NCBI GenBank assembly: GCA_037447655.1
Contig: JBBHKE010000135.1
Span: forward strand, 95,332 to 159,331
Length of the DNA: 64,000 bases
Direction of reading: 5' to 3'
Origin: Zygnema cylindricum
Taxonomy: Eukaryota > Streptophyta > Zygnematophyceae > Zygnematales > Zygnemataceae
The translations under genes and the position numbers were made by a program. Every line of letters begins with the position of its first letter. The stretch's first letter is position 1. The notes under the pieces were generated by a model, which ran no database searches, was not told the DNA's origin, and worked only from the letters and a program-made list of their open reading frames with translations. Positions 1-10,138 of the stretch are shown here, piece by piece.

Positions 1-704
1 ACCAAACTAACTCTGAAGTAACACTTCAGTTATCAGACGCCCAAATAGCACTCTCAAAGGAAGCCCAAATATATAAACCCGAAGGAAACTCTCACGATAA
101 ACCCGCAGACTATTGACTTCACAATGAAGTCTCAATCAAACCAGATACACCCTAGGTCTGCAAATTTTCCAAAGTAAAGACAATAACATAAAGAAACCAC
201 ATGCAGAATTTCAAACAGTTCTGCCAAAAGATCACAATGATCTTTATAATTGATAAACCCCAAAAACTGCTTTACAATTTTTGCATACAAGGAATTCCTG
301 CCTACAAGAGTAATCTAAGACCTATATATATAAGTGAGTCAACTAGAACCCTAAACCCTAACAGACGGAAATATTAACATCAAACTTAAATCTGACTGCC
401 GCCAAAATGATAAGTACCTGAAATGACTGCGCAATCAATATTTCACTTCCAAAATGACGGCTGACTCTGTCCGCCGTCTCACAATCAATATTTCACTTCC
501 AAAATGACGGCTGACTTTGTCCGCCGTCTCACAGATTGACACGTGTCCCTGGAGTCTACCAAGCTTGTGTACTCCCTTCGGAGTTACACACCACACTAAC
601 ACCTGTCTACTATTTTTAATCAGTTTGTACACAAAAGTGACTAAGTTCTTAATCTCTTTCTCACACACTAGATATAGAGAGTACTAGAGGTTTCCAAAAC
701 AACA
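1..704 (-). mobile_element. Copia-type LTR, minus strand, cut by the window edge
   Basis: Read on the minus strand, this begins TGTTGTTTTGGAAACC at about 704 and shares its first ~70 bases with three other LTRs in the window (starts at 6958 +, 12326 - and 24286 -). A TATA-like stretch lies at about 322-335 on the minus strand, as expected for a U3 promoter. The segment near 160-200 (minus-strand TTTGCAGACC) matches the region after the LTR in the 24286 copy, so the LTR probably ends near 190 and the rest is leader. It contains a 50 bp direct tandem duplication (432-481 and 482-531). A two-unit telobox-like run at 348-362 lies inside it. The ORF at 435-668 is a shadow. The family assignment is by homology of LTR starts; its own internal domain lies outside the window. 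Confidence 0.6.
432..531. repeat. 50 bp tandem duplication inside the LTR
   Basis: Two adjacent copies, 432-481 and 482-531, begin CAATCAATATTTCACTTCC and end GCCGTCTCA. They differ by about one base (ctct versus cttt), so the duplication is young compared with the surrounding divergence. Confidence 0.9.
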
Positions 705-769
705 CTCAGCGTTCCAAGGTGTCGGTAAAGGCCTTAGGAGTCTGTGGGCGAACTTGACTTTCATGTTCA

Positions 770-2730
770 TTTTGCCCAAATTGCATATTCAGACATATTC
801 ACCCATTTCCTCCCTCCTCTTTGGCTAAGAAAACGACTCCGTTACTTGTGCCTACTTTTTTCTTGTCCAAAATGTCCACTTCTTGAGTCATTATGGAAAG
901 ATTTGAGGACTTGATGTCGGATTTGCGTATAATTTGGAATGTAAAGGCGTGTTTTCTTACTTGCGGATAATTTCTAAAGACCAATTCCCACTTCCAACAT
1001 ATTCTTTTAATTTTTGAGCTCGAGGTAAGCCACATCGTTCTTGTAAGCTCCCTCGATCTCTTGCAACCATTTACTATCCACACCAAACGTAGTCTCAAGG
1101 CTAACGAGTCATGGTGTTTTCTCCGATATAATTTTTGAAAACGCATGCTCAATAAGGTCTTCGCAAGTGGTGATCCACTTTAAATTCCGCATTGACCGTT
1201 TGAATGAACTCCAACTACCACGCGTGACGCCGCGTAAGTCTTGGTAGTGTTCTAAGATACTTTAGGGCTCGATGATCCATGATCACCTTGACCTCTTTCA
1301 CTTACACGTAACATAGCCACACTTGAAGAGCATGGATGATCCAGATTGTCTCTTTCTCGTGAGTTGTGTAGTTCAACACTAGCGGTTTTATTTTTCGGGA
1401 CCAGTATGCCACCGACTGAAGTCCTCGACTTTTGTACTAGAGAAGAATCGCCCCAATAGCCTTGTCATTAACGTCCATGGTGATCGTCTACTCTTTTCTC
1501 GGGTCGGGAATACGTAACACAAAAGCGGTAACTAACAGTTCCTATCGATTTTTGAATGCCTTAGCTTGTGCTTCTTACCATTCCTACGAATTTTCTTATT
1601 TCAAAATTTTCGTTAATTATATTGCGGTACTTGCAAATCCTTTCACGAAACGTTGATAATAGGACCATTATCCGAGAAAACTCTTCTCTGACATGTTTTT
1701 GAGGATCGGCCAATTTTCCACGGCCTTTGTCTTTCCAAGATCCACGCAAATTTCATTACGTGTCATGGGCCAATTTTTCACGGCCTCTTTCTTTTTAGAT
1801 CCACGTACATTGCATTGCGTGTCACCTCTTACCTTAAAAATTCAATTTATTCTTTGCGAAATTACAATTACTTAATTTGGCATATATTTTATGCTCTTTC
1901 AAAATATTGAGGGCATTTTGAAGATGCGTCACGTGCTTCTCCAAATAACAACTATAAGTGAGGACATTGTCGAGGAAAGCAACCATGAACCTACTAAAAT
2001 AAGGTCCGGATCTTGAATTCATAAGGTCTACAAAAGTTTTCGTTGCGTTTGTTTAACCAAAAAAAAAGATTGCCAATTGATAATCACCATGAGGTTTGCA
2101 ATACACGGTCTTTTCAACATCTTCCTCTCCCACCCTTTTTTGATGATCTGCTCGACAAGTCTCTTTTGGAAAAATATTTAGGTCCACGAAGTCAGTCAAA
2201 TATTTCATGGATTCTTTATGAAATATAGGAATTCTTCAAAGTCAGCTTGACTTGTTCAATGAAAGTAATTTACGCAAAGCCTCAGAGCCTTGTCTTTTTT
2301 TTGGAAAAAGTAACACAAAAGCTCAATAAAAGGACTTGCTTAGCTTGACTGCTCCGGATGAAACAAGTTCAGCAAGTTGTTTTTTAATTATGTCAAGCTA
2401 TGTGTAACCCATCCTATTGCGGTTGAAAGGAGGTTAAGTATTGAGAATTAACTCCATCGGGTAATCCATACTTTTTTTTGGCGTTAATTTCAAAGGTAAC
2501 TTGAAGGCAGAAACATCTTTATGCTTCTAATGAATGTTTTTCACAACCTCTGTAGCCAACACAAAAGTCTTTGATCCTTGCGCTCAGTTTGATGACATCT
2601 TTCTCTCCTCAAATATTCTCTCACTCGCCTTGGAATCCTCCAGCTCGACTGCTGTGATAAACACCATATGAATTTGTTCCCTTTTACGCTTGGCCCGTTT
2701 CAATTGCAAAGCCGAGAGTAGGTGTCCCTC
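770..2730 (-). pseudogene. pol: Ty3/gypsy pol fragment: RT, RNase H, integrase zinc domain
   Basis: Minus-strand translation, broken by many stops and shifts, gives the expected Ty3/gypsy order. About 2730-2500 encodes the linker before RT (LLSALQLKRAKRK, then KLPLKLTPKKSMDYPMEL). About 2440-2250 is the RT N-terminus (DIIKKQLAELVSSGAVKLSK). About 2130-1834 is the RT core and thumb; the catalytic YxDD-type motif reads FLDNVL, so the second Asp is lost. It is followed by LEKHVTHLQNALNILKEHKI. About 1475-1180 is RNase H (AYWSRKIKPLVLNYTTHEKE, MDHRALKYLRTLPRLTRR). About 1000-790 is the integrase zinc-binding region (RLYIPNYTQIRHQVLKSFH, then SGHFGQEK). The integrase catalytic core and LTRs are missing; homology stops at about 770, next to the copia LTR. 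Non-functional. Confidence 0.88.
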
Positions 2731-2899
2731 CCTCAAAAAAACACTCTTTTTCCATGAGGTCGAAGAAACGGCATTGGAAACATATACCGTCTTTCATCCT
2801 ATTTTGAAGTTAATTTTTTGAAAGATTGAACTTTGGTTTTTTATAATCTGTTTTCGAAAAAGCTCCGATTTCTTCGTCGTCCTTTTTCACGGCACCAAG

Positions 2900-3140
2900 T
2901 TTTATGGGAGTTGCCCAAAAATGGCGTTTCTCGAAACAATGGTTGAGGAACTTTCTCTTTCAAAGACTAAAGTCGATAGAGTAAGTAATTTTTTCAAAGT
3001 GAATAATATTAGCAAGAGTTGTTTCTTTCACATCACACGCACGCCGTTGCTTTACGTCTCACCGAACAGTCTTTGAGTCCTAACATGTATCGATAAACTG
3101 CCTTCTCTTTGCTCTTCATAGGTAATTGCACTTGACGCTC
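2900..3140 (-). pseudogene. Possible gag remnant of the same gypsy element
   Basis: The minus strand contains a short stretch reading EKAVYRYMLGLKDCSVRRKA near 3110-3060, which resembles the capsid region of gypsy gag ('YxxGLxxxIR'). It lies upstream of the pol fragment in the correct orientation. Stops are frequent and no zinc knuckle or protease was found between it and 2730, so the assignment is weak. Confidence 0.3.
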
Positions 3141-3215
3141 AAAAAAATTATTTGAATACTCCACCACCAATGATTTGTTCTTGAGGTTTGCGTTATTGTC
3201 TTTAGTCAGTGTAGT

Positions 3216-3325
3216 TGTTTCGGAAAGCTTTAGTTTTCTCTATGCCTTGGGTGTGAGGGAGAGATTTTTAGGACTTGGAGTATTTTGGTAAGTAGATTAC
3301 GGATCTGAAGGAAATTAGTCTTTTC
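3216..3325 (+). repeat. Truncated 5' LTR of the copia element
   Basis: The first ~105 bases align with 6958-7062 (shared words include GAAAGCTTTAGT, GGTGTGAGGGAGAGA and GAAATTAGT). Homology then ends abruptly and the gag zinc-knuckle region begins at about 3331. No clear target-site duplication was found, because the right side of the element is also rearranged. Confidence 0.75.
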
Positions 3326-3330
3326 AACAG

Positions 3331-6300
3331 TATGAAAGATGTGTCTATTGTTATAATAATGATCATTTCTTCAGATCTTGCCCTTTGAATATAAAAGCGT
3401 ATGAAACAGGTTCTTATCGCAATGGATGGAAAGTGAAAAGAGAACAATTTAAACCTAGGCTTTCGATCAAAATTGCCACTTTTTCAAGAGAAGAAGAGGA
3501 ACTGGTGAAGAAAATGAAGAGGGAGATATTTGAGGTTGTGAGTTTCCCTAAAACTGATGAAACCGATGTTTTTGCTCTCGCCAAGATTATGGAGGGAGAG
3601 AAAGATAAAGGGTGGATTATAGATTCCGAGAGTTCCTCACACGTGTTGGAACAAATCCTATTTAAGGATTATGACACCGATCCCTACTCGTCATATCTTT
3701 TATGCTGGTGGTGCCACGGTGGAAGCAAAAGTTAAAGGTATTATAGATCTCAATTATTAGATAGAGAGCAAAAATGTTAAAAAAAACTTTGCATGATGTT
3801 TTATATTTGCCAAAATTTAATAAAAAATTGTTTTCTACTTCGGTTGCAGAAAGCAAGGAATTTGATGTTCTGCAAAGCGAAAAGAAGAAAATAGTAAGGA
3901 TGGGAGAGTAGCCTTAGTGGGAACTAGAGGACCAAACATATTGTATTGGATGAGCTTGGTTGACATAGTTGATTTTGTGTACTCCAGTGTTTTTTTGAGA
4001 ATATTTTGTGGTATAAAAGACCTTAGGCTTGTATAAAATGAAAGGCTGGAAAAAATGGTACAAAAAGATAAGATAGAAGGTGTTCAACTCGGTCAAAAAG
4101 AGTCCCATATCTATGATGGTTGTGCTCTCATGAAGCTTTATAAGCTTCCCTCACCGCAAATTTCAAATCACTAAGCAAAGGACCTTCTCGCCCTTATCCA
4201 CTCTGATGTATAGTTCTTTTCCTCAGTGGTGGCAAATACCTTGTCATTATCACGGACGACTACTCACGTTTCAGCCAAGTGTATTTTATAAAGGAAAAGA
4301 GCGAAGTATTTACACATTTCAAGCACTACCAGATTTGGGCAGAGAAACTACACGGGAAACCGATCCTTGCTTTGCGATCTGAAAACACTGGAGAGTATGC
4401 ATCAAATGCCTTGGAGAGTATGCATCAAATGCTTTTGCTGATTAGTTGAAAGAAAATGGAATTTCTCAAGAGTTTACTATTTTGTACACTATATTTTGGA
4501 ACAAGATGGTGTTGCTGAAAGACTTAATAAGACTTTGACTCCGTGTGCTAAATCTATGGTGATGGATAAAGGTGTAGGTCCAAAATTTTATGGGGAGGCT
4601 TTACACTATGTAATTTACATTAGAAACAAAATAGAAACCAAATCTGTAAAGGATAAAACACCTTATGAAATGTGGACGCTTTAGAGTCTATAGAAGCAGA
4701 TGTTTAATGTTGGATAATCTTCCGTATTAGAAGCTTAGCCCAAAATTTGTACTTGTTTTTTAACTTTGATGATGAAGCTACAGGATACAGAATGTATAAT
4801 CCTTGGAAATGTACCATTCTGGTTGCCAAAAATGTTCAGATAAAGAAAAAAGTCCAGATGTTGATGTCTTTAGTGTGATTAAGAAAAAAGAGAAAAATAC
4901 AATGCAGGAATACATCATCTTTCAACAGATTCCTTTTAAGACATCATCAGCTTATTCTTATTCCTCTACATCTGTACAGCCACGTGTATTTGGGAAGCCA
5001 AATCCAGCAGCTATTTGGGAAGCCAAATCCAGCAGCTACTACAGTTGCAACTAGACCCTCTCCCCCACCTCCTCCTCCTCCCCCTCTGCTACTAGAACCT
5101 CTCCCCCACATCTTCCTCCTCCCCCTCTTCTTAGATCAGTCTAAGGACCAATAGTTCTCGATTCAAATTTTCCCGGGGGAAGAAGACAAAGCAGCCGGTT
5201 CAAAGGTGACTGTGTGGACCATGCTTATTATGCAAGAACAAGGGAACTTAGCCTTTTACCATTTAAGAAGCTTTTTCTGTTCTAGAAAAGGACTAGTGGA
5301 TTGCTGCGGCAAATAATGAGATAAAATCAATTATAGAAGCTCAAACGTGGTGGAACTTCCATCGGATCAAAAAGCAATCACTTGTTAGTGGGTCTTCAAT
5401 TTAAAACTAAATCTTGACAATACCATTAAAAGATAAAGCTAGACTTGTTGCTAAAGGTTAAAGCCAGAAGGAGGGTATTGATTATGAGGAGACATTCTCG
5501 CCTATAGTTTGTAGATCTATTTTCTACTATTATGATTTCTTTATCACGAGCAGCAATAGGGGATATGAAATTGCATTGTTGGATGTAAAAAAAAAAAAAT
5601 GGATGGTGATTTAGAGGAAGTTATATATATGAAGTAGCCAAAAGGGTATGTAAAAAAAAAAAATTGTCTATAAAGGGTTGAAGTTTTTTTTATGGTCTAG
5701 ATGTTAAGACAACTTTCTTGCATGGTGGTTTAGAGGAAGCTATACATATATATGAATTAGCTAGAAGGGTATGCAAAAAAGGGGAAAAAAAATTGGTCTA
5801 TTAAGTGTTAGAGTCCCTTTATGGTCTAAAGCAAGCTCCACAACAGTGGAACCTGAAAGTGGATGATTTTTTAACGAATCTTGGCTTAACTATAATTATG
5901 TCAGATCATTCATTTTATGTAATGGAAAGGGAAGATGGAGCATCATATATTGTTGTTTATGTGGATGATTAGTTGTTTCTGAGAAAATCCATTAATGAGA
6001 TCAACAAAATAAGAACAGCATGAATTCTCGGTTTGAAATGAAAGATTTTAGAGGAGGCTAAGTACATTTTTGGAATTCAAGTGGAGAGGGAAAGAAAACA
6101 GTGAGTAATTTATTTGACACAGAAGGATGTTGTTGGGAACATGCTTGAGAGGTTTGGCATGTTAGATGCAAAGGGGAGTGCTACTTTTATAGGGCTAAAA
6201 TAGAAATAGAGGGGAAGGAATCAGATGGTGGTATTGTGATTGATGACTCCTTAGAGTTAGAAGAGACAGATTATATATCCTCTATTTTTTACATGCGGAT

Positions 6301-6922
6301 TGTTTGGAGTCTCATCTATTTCATATCTTGTACCTGACCGGATATTGCAGCAGCTGTTGGAGCTTTAAGCCGAAATCTCCAAAATCCAAAGAAGTTAGAC
6401 TGGGAGGCATCAAAGAGAGTTTTTGGTATCTTGTAGGAACTCGGAACCTCCGACTCTCTTTCAGTAGAGAGGAAGTGAAAATTGAGACTGGGAGCGATGC
6501 AAGCAATGGAGAATGCCAAGCCAACGCTTTACCAATAAATTTATTCCCGAGATTAGGAATGGGACATGGTGCAAGAGCAACAAAATTCAAATGGTGACAG
6601 CTAAGTCTACTATAGAGGCTGAGAACATGGCAGCCAGCTTAGCTGTCAAATAACTTCTTTGGGTAAATTCTCTTTTTTTGAAGCTTTGATTTATGCAGTT
6701 AAGACCTCAAATAGTGTGGTGTAACAATCAAGTTGTTACTGATATTGCATCTAACCTTATACATCACTTTAAGAGCAAACACATTGATATCAAGCTATAT
6801 TTAGTGAAGGTTATGGGAAGAGTTTTGATACTCAGTTATTTACCAGATGAGCAAATGGTTGCTGACATGATAACCAAACCCTTGCCTGCACCTTACAATT
6901 TTGTAGAGAGACATATGGTTTA
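3331..6922 (+). pseudogene. gag-pol: Copia gag-pol pseudogene
   Basis: A CCHC zinc knuckle (CVYCYNNDHFFRSC, 3340-3381) is intact in its four ligands. Protease: WIIDSESSSHV at ~3613-3645, where the catalytic DSG/DTG has become DSE. Integrase: HSDV followed by a stop (4200-4211), TDDYSRF at 4252, LRSENTGEY at ~4375 (catalytic Asp changed to Glu), and QDGVAERLNKTL at ~4502 with the catalytic Glu kept; the order D, D, E is that of the family. RT: RLVAKG, stop, SQKEGIDYEETFSPIV at ~5440-5510; YVDD is kept at 5958-5969 but is followed at once by a stop. RNase H C-terminus: TDIASNLIHHFKSKHIDIKL, then ADMITKPL (6735-6890). Several frameshifts and stops separate these blocks. A 78-codon proline-rich linker region near 5050-5130 corresponds to the variable zone between integrase and RT. 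Confidence 0.9.
5582..5828 (+). repeat. Imperfect tandem duplication within the RT domain
   Basis: The block encoding the copia RT motif beginning D-V-K (with LEE downstream) occurs twice, at 5582-5699 and 5700-5828. Both units start GATGT, share GGTTTAGAGGAAG-type sequence and GAAGGGTATG, and end before TATGGTCTA. The first copy has expanded A-runs. The duplication adds extra frameshifts to the pseudogene. Confidence 0.75.
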
Positions 6923-6957
6923 AGTGGCTAGCAGAGTGTAAAGCTTTAAGGGAGTGA

Positions 6958-7744
6958 TGTTTTGGAAAGCTTTAGTCCTCTTTATGCCTCGGGTGTGAGG
7001 GAGAGAGTTACAAGACTTATAGTATTTTGATAAATCAGGTTCAGTATGAATAGGAATTAGTGTGACCGTGACGATTGGAGTTCACGATAACCTTCACTCC
7101 TTGGACATGCGTCGACCTTTAGGGGCATACGCTTTGGAATAATTTTTGTGGGTGTGCCGTTATACATGAGGACCACACAGACATGTGGAGGCATATTAAC
7201 AGTGCCGAATTAAATGTGTGGACGGCGTACAGAGGCCGCTGACAAATGCTAGCAAAGTAAGGACTAGATTCATGATAATTCTACGTCGCATTGTGAATCG
7301 GATATCAGTGTACATATTTGTAGAACAAAAGTTTGTCACTTAGCTAATTAGTTAATTAGCGTAGAATGTTTCAGCATAACATACCTTGTGTTTTCACGTG
7401 TACACACAGCATTAGTTGTGTCAGGTAGTTAGATGTACCACTAGTATGCCTCTTTACAATGAATAGCGAAGCTTCAGTGTATAAAAGTAAGAATTAGTTA
7501 TTTTCTAGTTAGGAACAATTTGTATCAAAAACTGTGTATGTTGTTTTTGGTAATTTTATCTATAGATGTCTCACAAAGGTGTGAGCAAAATTACTTGTAA
7601 TTTTGTGTGCGTGTTCTTCCTGTTGTTATCTACATTGTAGTAGATATGTAGAGCTATTATCTTTGATTTGTGAATCATCAATTGCTGAAGTTGCTTTTTT
7701 TCAGACCAATTTATGTGAAAGTTTTGTGCTTGTTTTAATTTGAG
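6958..7744 (+). mobile_element. Copia LTR plus leader
   Basis: It starts TGTTTTGGAAAGC directly after a polypurine-like GGGAGTGA and continues with high similarity to the minus-strand copies at 12326 and 24286. Matching blocks include the pair around 7490-7640 (ACTTGTAATTTTGTGTG, GTAGTAGATATG) and the leader before the gag start. A TATA box (TATAAAAG) lies at 7480-7487 and would begin the R region. The exact 3' end of the LTR is unclear; a degraded primer-binding site resembling GGTATCAGAGC may lie at about 7650-7665 (ATATGTAGAGC). That position is inference. Confidence 0.7.
7480..7487 (+). promoter_or_regulatory. TATA box of the copia LTR
   Basis: TATAAAAG lies about 520 bases into the LTR and about 170 bases before the likely LTR end. 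That is the usual place for the core promoter of an LTR retrotransposon. The corresponding site in the 24286 copy is degraded (TATATGAG). Confidence 0.5.
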
Positions 7745-7801
7745 ATGACTACACTTCCATCCTTATCGTCTTCCGCTCTTGCAGTTGTCCTTGAACAATA
7801 A
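7745..7801 (+). pseudogene. Gag N-terminus, 18 codons then stop
   Basis: The frame MTTLPSLSSSALAVVLEQ then TAA lines up with the first codons after the LTR in the minus-strand copies: MTTPASSSSS... at 23503 and MAATSATVGAAPTVIEQ at 11551. All three end in Glu-Gln. Shared position and composition mark this as the start of gag. No gag sequence could be recognised after the stop. Confidence 0.65.
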
Positions 7802-8187
7802 ATTTGACCGTATTCACTGATTGCCCAGTTTTTTTTCAACGCCACCCAATTTTTTGACACCTTGTTACTTTTCACCATGTAGCGCCACCATGTCGCGGCT
7901 CCTCCGTGTAAGAGTCCTCTCGCGTATATTATTTTGCTTGTCGTCCTTAAGATCAAGACATTTGGCGCCGTCGAGGTTCTCAAAGCCTCGCCAACACCCA
8001 TCCTGCGCCAAGCTGGCGTCGACGCTCTATCAGCGCCAAGCCGGCTTGCTGTCTTCAACACTCTACCGCAGTTAACTCGGTGTTAAGTTGATGTCGAGCC
8101 GGTGCAAATACTCAACCGGCGCAACTACCAGCGTCCTCTCAATGTCGAGCCCGTGTAAAGCTAGCATCATCCAACACCTAAATTAGT
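7802..8187. other. Unassigned sequence between repeats
   Basis: No gene or repeat with outside homology was recognised. Short related phrases recur (for example GCGCCAAGCTGGC near 8009 and GCGCCAAGCCGGC near 8033, and GTCGAGCC near 8092 and 8142), suggesting an old local duplication. Open frames on both strands (7735-8061 minus, 7821-8075 plus) have no recognisable domain. Confidence 0.4.
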
Positions 8188-8765
8188 GGACGATAATGAC
8201 TTAAAAGCATTAGAACTAATCTGTGCAAAAAAAAAATTGCCCTCTCCTCCCTCTCCTCCTCTTTCTCCCCTCCTCTCCATCTCCCTATCCTTATCTCTCT
8301 TTTCCTACCTCAACCTCCTTCTCCTCAACCCCTATCACCTTCTCATTTTTTTCCCTTGTTGGATTGGCACGTGGATGCTGATCCAATACGGGGTGTATTG
8401 CGGTACGCCCACTCTCGAATTAGAACGAAATAAACGTGTACGGACTCGCCAAGCTCAACTTGTTGTTTCCACCGTTTTGGACAATAATGACTTTCAAGCA
8501 ATAAAACTATTCTTTGCAAAACTCTTTGCCCACAACTCCTCTTTTTATCCTCTCCTCTCCCACTCTTTATCAATATTTCTCTTTCCCTCTTCATCTCCTT
8601 TTCAACCTCCCTCTCCTCAACCCCTCTCACCATCTCCCTTTCTTCCCGCTTCTCTCTTTTTTTGTTGGATTGGCACATGGATGCCAATTCAATATGGGGT
8701 GTAATGTGGTACGCCCACATTTGCAACCGCTCGAAATAAAAAGGGACAGACCCTCCAAGCTCAGC
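8188..8765 (+). repeat. Tandem dimer of a 291-306 bp pyrimidine-tract repeat
   Basis: Each unit has three parts. First comes a start module (GGACGATAATGACTT at 8188, GGACAATAATGACTT at 8479) with a GCA-rich tail. Second is a C/T tract (about 8236-8350 and 8525-8660). Third is a 'head' starting GTTGGATTGGCAC (8358, 8664) that continues GGGGTGTA.TG.GGTACGCCCAC and ends CCAAGCTCA. Start modules are 291 bases apart and heads 306 apart; the difference is C/T tract length. The same start module reappears at ~16331 before a long C/T tract. The open frames across it are low-complexity shadows. Confidence 0.75.
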
Positions 8766-8945
8766 ATCAAACTGGTTGTGTAGTGGTAAGCGCATTCACA
8801 ACTTAAGTGAAATGTCTGAGGTTCAAGCCCTGGTCACCTCAAATTTCTCCAATGTGGGACATAACGAATCTCGAATTTCACGAAAACTTAACATGTTATC
8901 GAAGTTAGATTGGAACACATATATAATGATCAGCCTCTTTGAGGG
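8766..8945 (+). mobile_element. tRNA-derived SINE-like sequence, copy 1
   Basis: RNA polymerase III box A-like GGTTGTGTAGTGGTAAGCGC (8774-8793) and box B GGTTCAAGCCC (8820-8830) are spaced as in a tRNA, followed by CTGGTCACCTC. A perfect B box and the tRNA-like A box fit a plant tRNA-derived SINE. It sits between two copies of the GTTGGATTGG head (8664 and 8946), so it may be the inside of a very small terminal-repeat element and not an independent SINE. It does not fold as a functional tRNA. Confidence 0.6.
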
Positions 8946-9010
8946 GGTGTTGGATTGGTACGTTGAAGTCGGTTCAATACAGGGTGTAATGTGGTACGTC
9001 CATCGAAGCC
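8946..9010 (+). repeat. Further copy of the GTTGGATTGG head
   Basis: The head sequence (TGTTGGATTGGTACGTTG, then GGTTCAATACAGGGTGTAAT and GTGGTACGTCCATC) follows copy 1 of the SINE-like unit directly. It gives a direct-repeat flank of ~60 bases to the tRNA-like segment. Confidence 0.65.
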
Positions 9011-9547
9011 GCCCCAGTGCTAAGGATTTGTAGGGGGGAGGACGTAGGGAGGGAGGGAGGAAGGTAGAGGGGAGGTGCTTTACGGGGTGGAGGGGGGAGA
9101 CAATGGGGGAGAGGGGATGGGTGGGTGGGGATGGGGGGAAGGGGGGAAGGGTGGATAAGGTGCAAGCATGATAGAAGGGGGTGAAACTCTTCCCCCCACA
9201 ATATTACCTAAATCTTCTCTTTCTCCACCCCTCTAAATCCCTCGGCACATGCTTACCCTTGACCCGTAAGAAATGGACGAAATACTCAAAGAGATATTCA
9301 TTGCAGACATACAGCAACTTTTTTCCTCAATCTTTCCTTTGTTACTCTTTCCCCCCCCCCCCTCTTCCCCCCTCTTCCCCCCTCTTCCCCCCTCTGTCTC
9401 CCCCCACCCCCACCTTAAGCCTCGCCAAGGCCCAAGCATCGTACCAAAGGGTGAGGAACCTCCAAGCTCAACATTCAGGTCGTGGCTCAACATTGAGATG
9501 GTGGCGAGATGGTGGCTCAACATTGAGACGGTGGCAAAACATTGAGA
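9011..9547 (+). repeat. Segmental duplication, copy 1 (partner at 18598)
   Basis: This segment is nearly identical by eye to 18598-19116. It begins GCCCCAGTGCTAAGGATTTG and contains a G-rich block (9031-9170), the words GTGCAAGCATGATAGAAGGG and TTGCAGACATACAGCAAC, a C/T-rich block with CTTCCCCC units, and CATTGAGACGGTGGCAAAA. Copy 1 has a longer run of CTTCCCCC units; otherwise only scattered single-base changes were noticed. Copy 1 continues into the 447 bp tandem duplication, while copy 2 runs into the GGGA array. The open frames in it are not conserved genes. Confidence 0.9.
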
Positions 9548-9691
9548 CGGTGGCAATTGCAGATGTAATGATAGAACTCTTAGGGGGGTGTTGAATTGGC
9601 ACGTGGTTGTCGGTTCAATTCGGGGGTGAAATGTGATACGCCCACACATGAAGCCTCCCTAAATAAATAGGTGCCGACCCACCGGGCTCAA

Positions 9692-9838
9692 CATTGAGAT
9701 GGTGGCGCAGTGGTTAGCGTGTTCATAGTTTTAGTGAAACTTCCCATGCTCGAGCCCTGGCCAACTCAATTTTCTCTAGTGAATGACATGTTTTAATTTG
9801 GATTTCCCGAAAATATAACACCCTTTCTACCTCTTTTT
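9692..9838 (+). mobile_element. tRNA-derived SINE-like sequence, copy 2
   Basis: A-box-like TGGCGCAGTGGTTAGCG (9703-9719) and B-box-like TGCTCGAGCCC (9747-9757) are placed as in a tRNA gene; both are recognisable Pol III internal promoter elements. It lacks tRNA folding potential outside them. A C/T- and T-rich tail follows at ~9830. It lies downstream of the head sequence, as in copy 1. Confidence 0.65.
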
Positions 9839-10138
9839 TTTTTCAATGCCCATTTAGGCCTAACCCTTCTCCTCCCTCTTGTTTTACCAAATAATGGGTG
9901 AGGAACCTCCAGGCTCAACATTCAGGTCGTGGCTCAACATTGAGATGGTGGCGAGATGGTGGCTCAACATTGAGACGGTGGCAAAACATTGAGACGGTGG
10001 CAATTGCAGATGTAATGATAAAACTCTTAGGGGGGTGTTGAGTTGGCACGTGGTTGTCGCTTCAATTCGGGGGTGAAATGTGATACGCCCACACATGAAG
10101 CCTCCCTAAATAAATAGGTGCGGACCCACCGGGCTCAA

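Larger units (their letters stand above)
3216..7801 (+). mobile_element. Degenerate Ty1/copia element in an LTR-internal-LTR-gag arrangement
   Basis: The element runs from a truncated 5' LTR (3216 to ~3325), through gag-pol remains (3331-6922), a polypurine tract just before 6958 (TTTAAGGGAGTGA), and a complete LTR (6958 to ~7650), into a leader and the first codons of a second gag (ATG at 7745, stop at 7799-7801). The domain order gag, protease, integrase, RT, RNase H identifies Ty1/copia. The 5' LTR matches the right LTR for only about 105 bases, TGTTTCGGAAAGC versus TGTTTTGGAAAGC, and then jumps into gag, so about 600 bases of LTR plus the gag N-terminus are deleted. Internal sequence on both sides of the second LTR suggests unequal recombination between elements or a tandem insertion. 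It is not intact and cannot be autonomous. Confidence 0.85.

Noticed and set aside
348-362. Telomere repeat (CCCTAAA)
   Set aside because: Only two units, inside a copia LTR leader region; at most a telobox-like word.
435-668. 77-codon minus-strand frame as a gene
   Set aside because: It lies entirely within the LTR and spans the 50 bp duplication; no homology recognised.
6304-6597. 97-codon frame as an independent gene
   Set aside because: The segment encodes part of the copia RNase H-flanking region in another frame; a remnant of pol.
8766-8840. Functional tRNA gene
   Set aside because: A and B boxes are present but no acceptor stem or anticodon arm can be formed; SINE-like instead.
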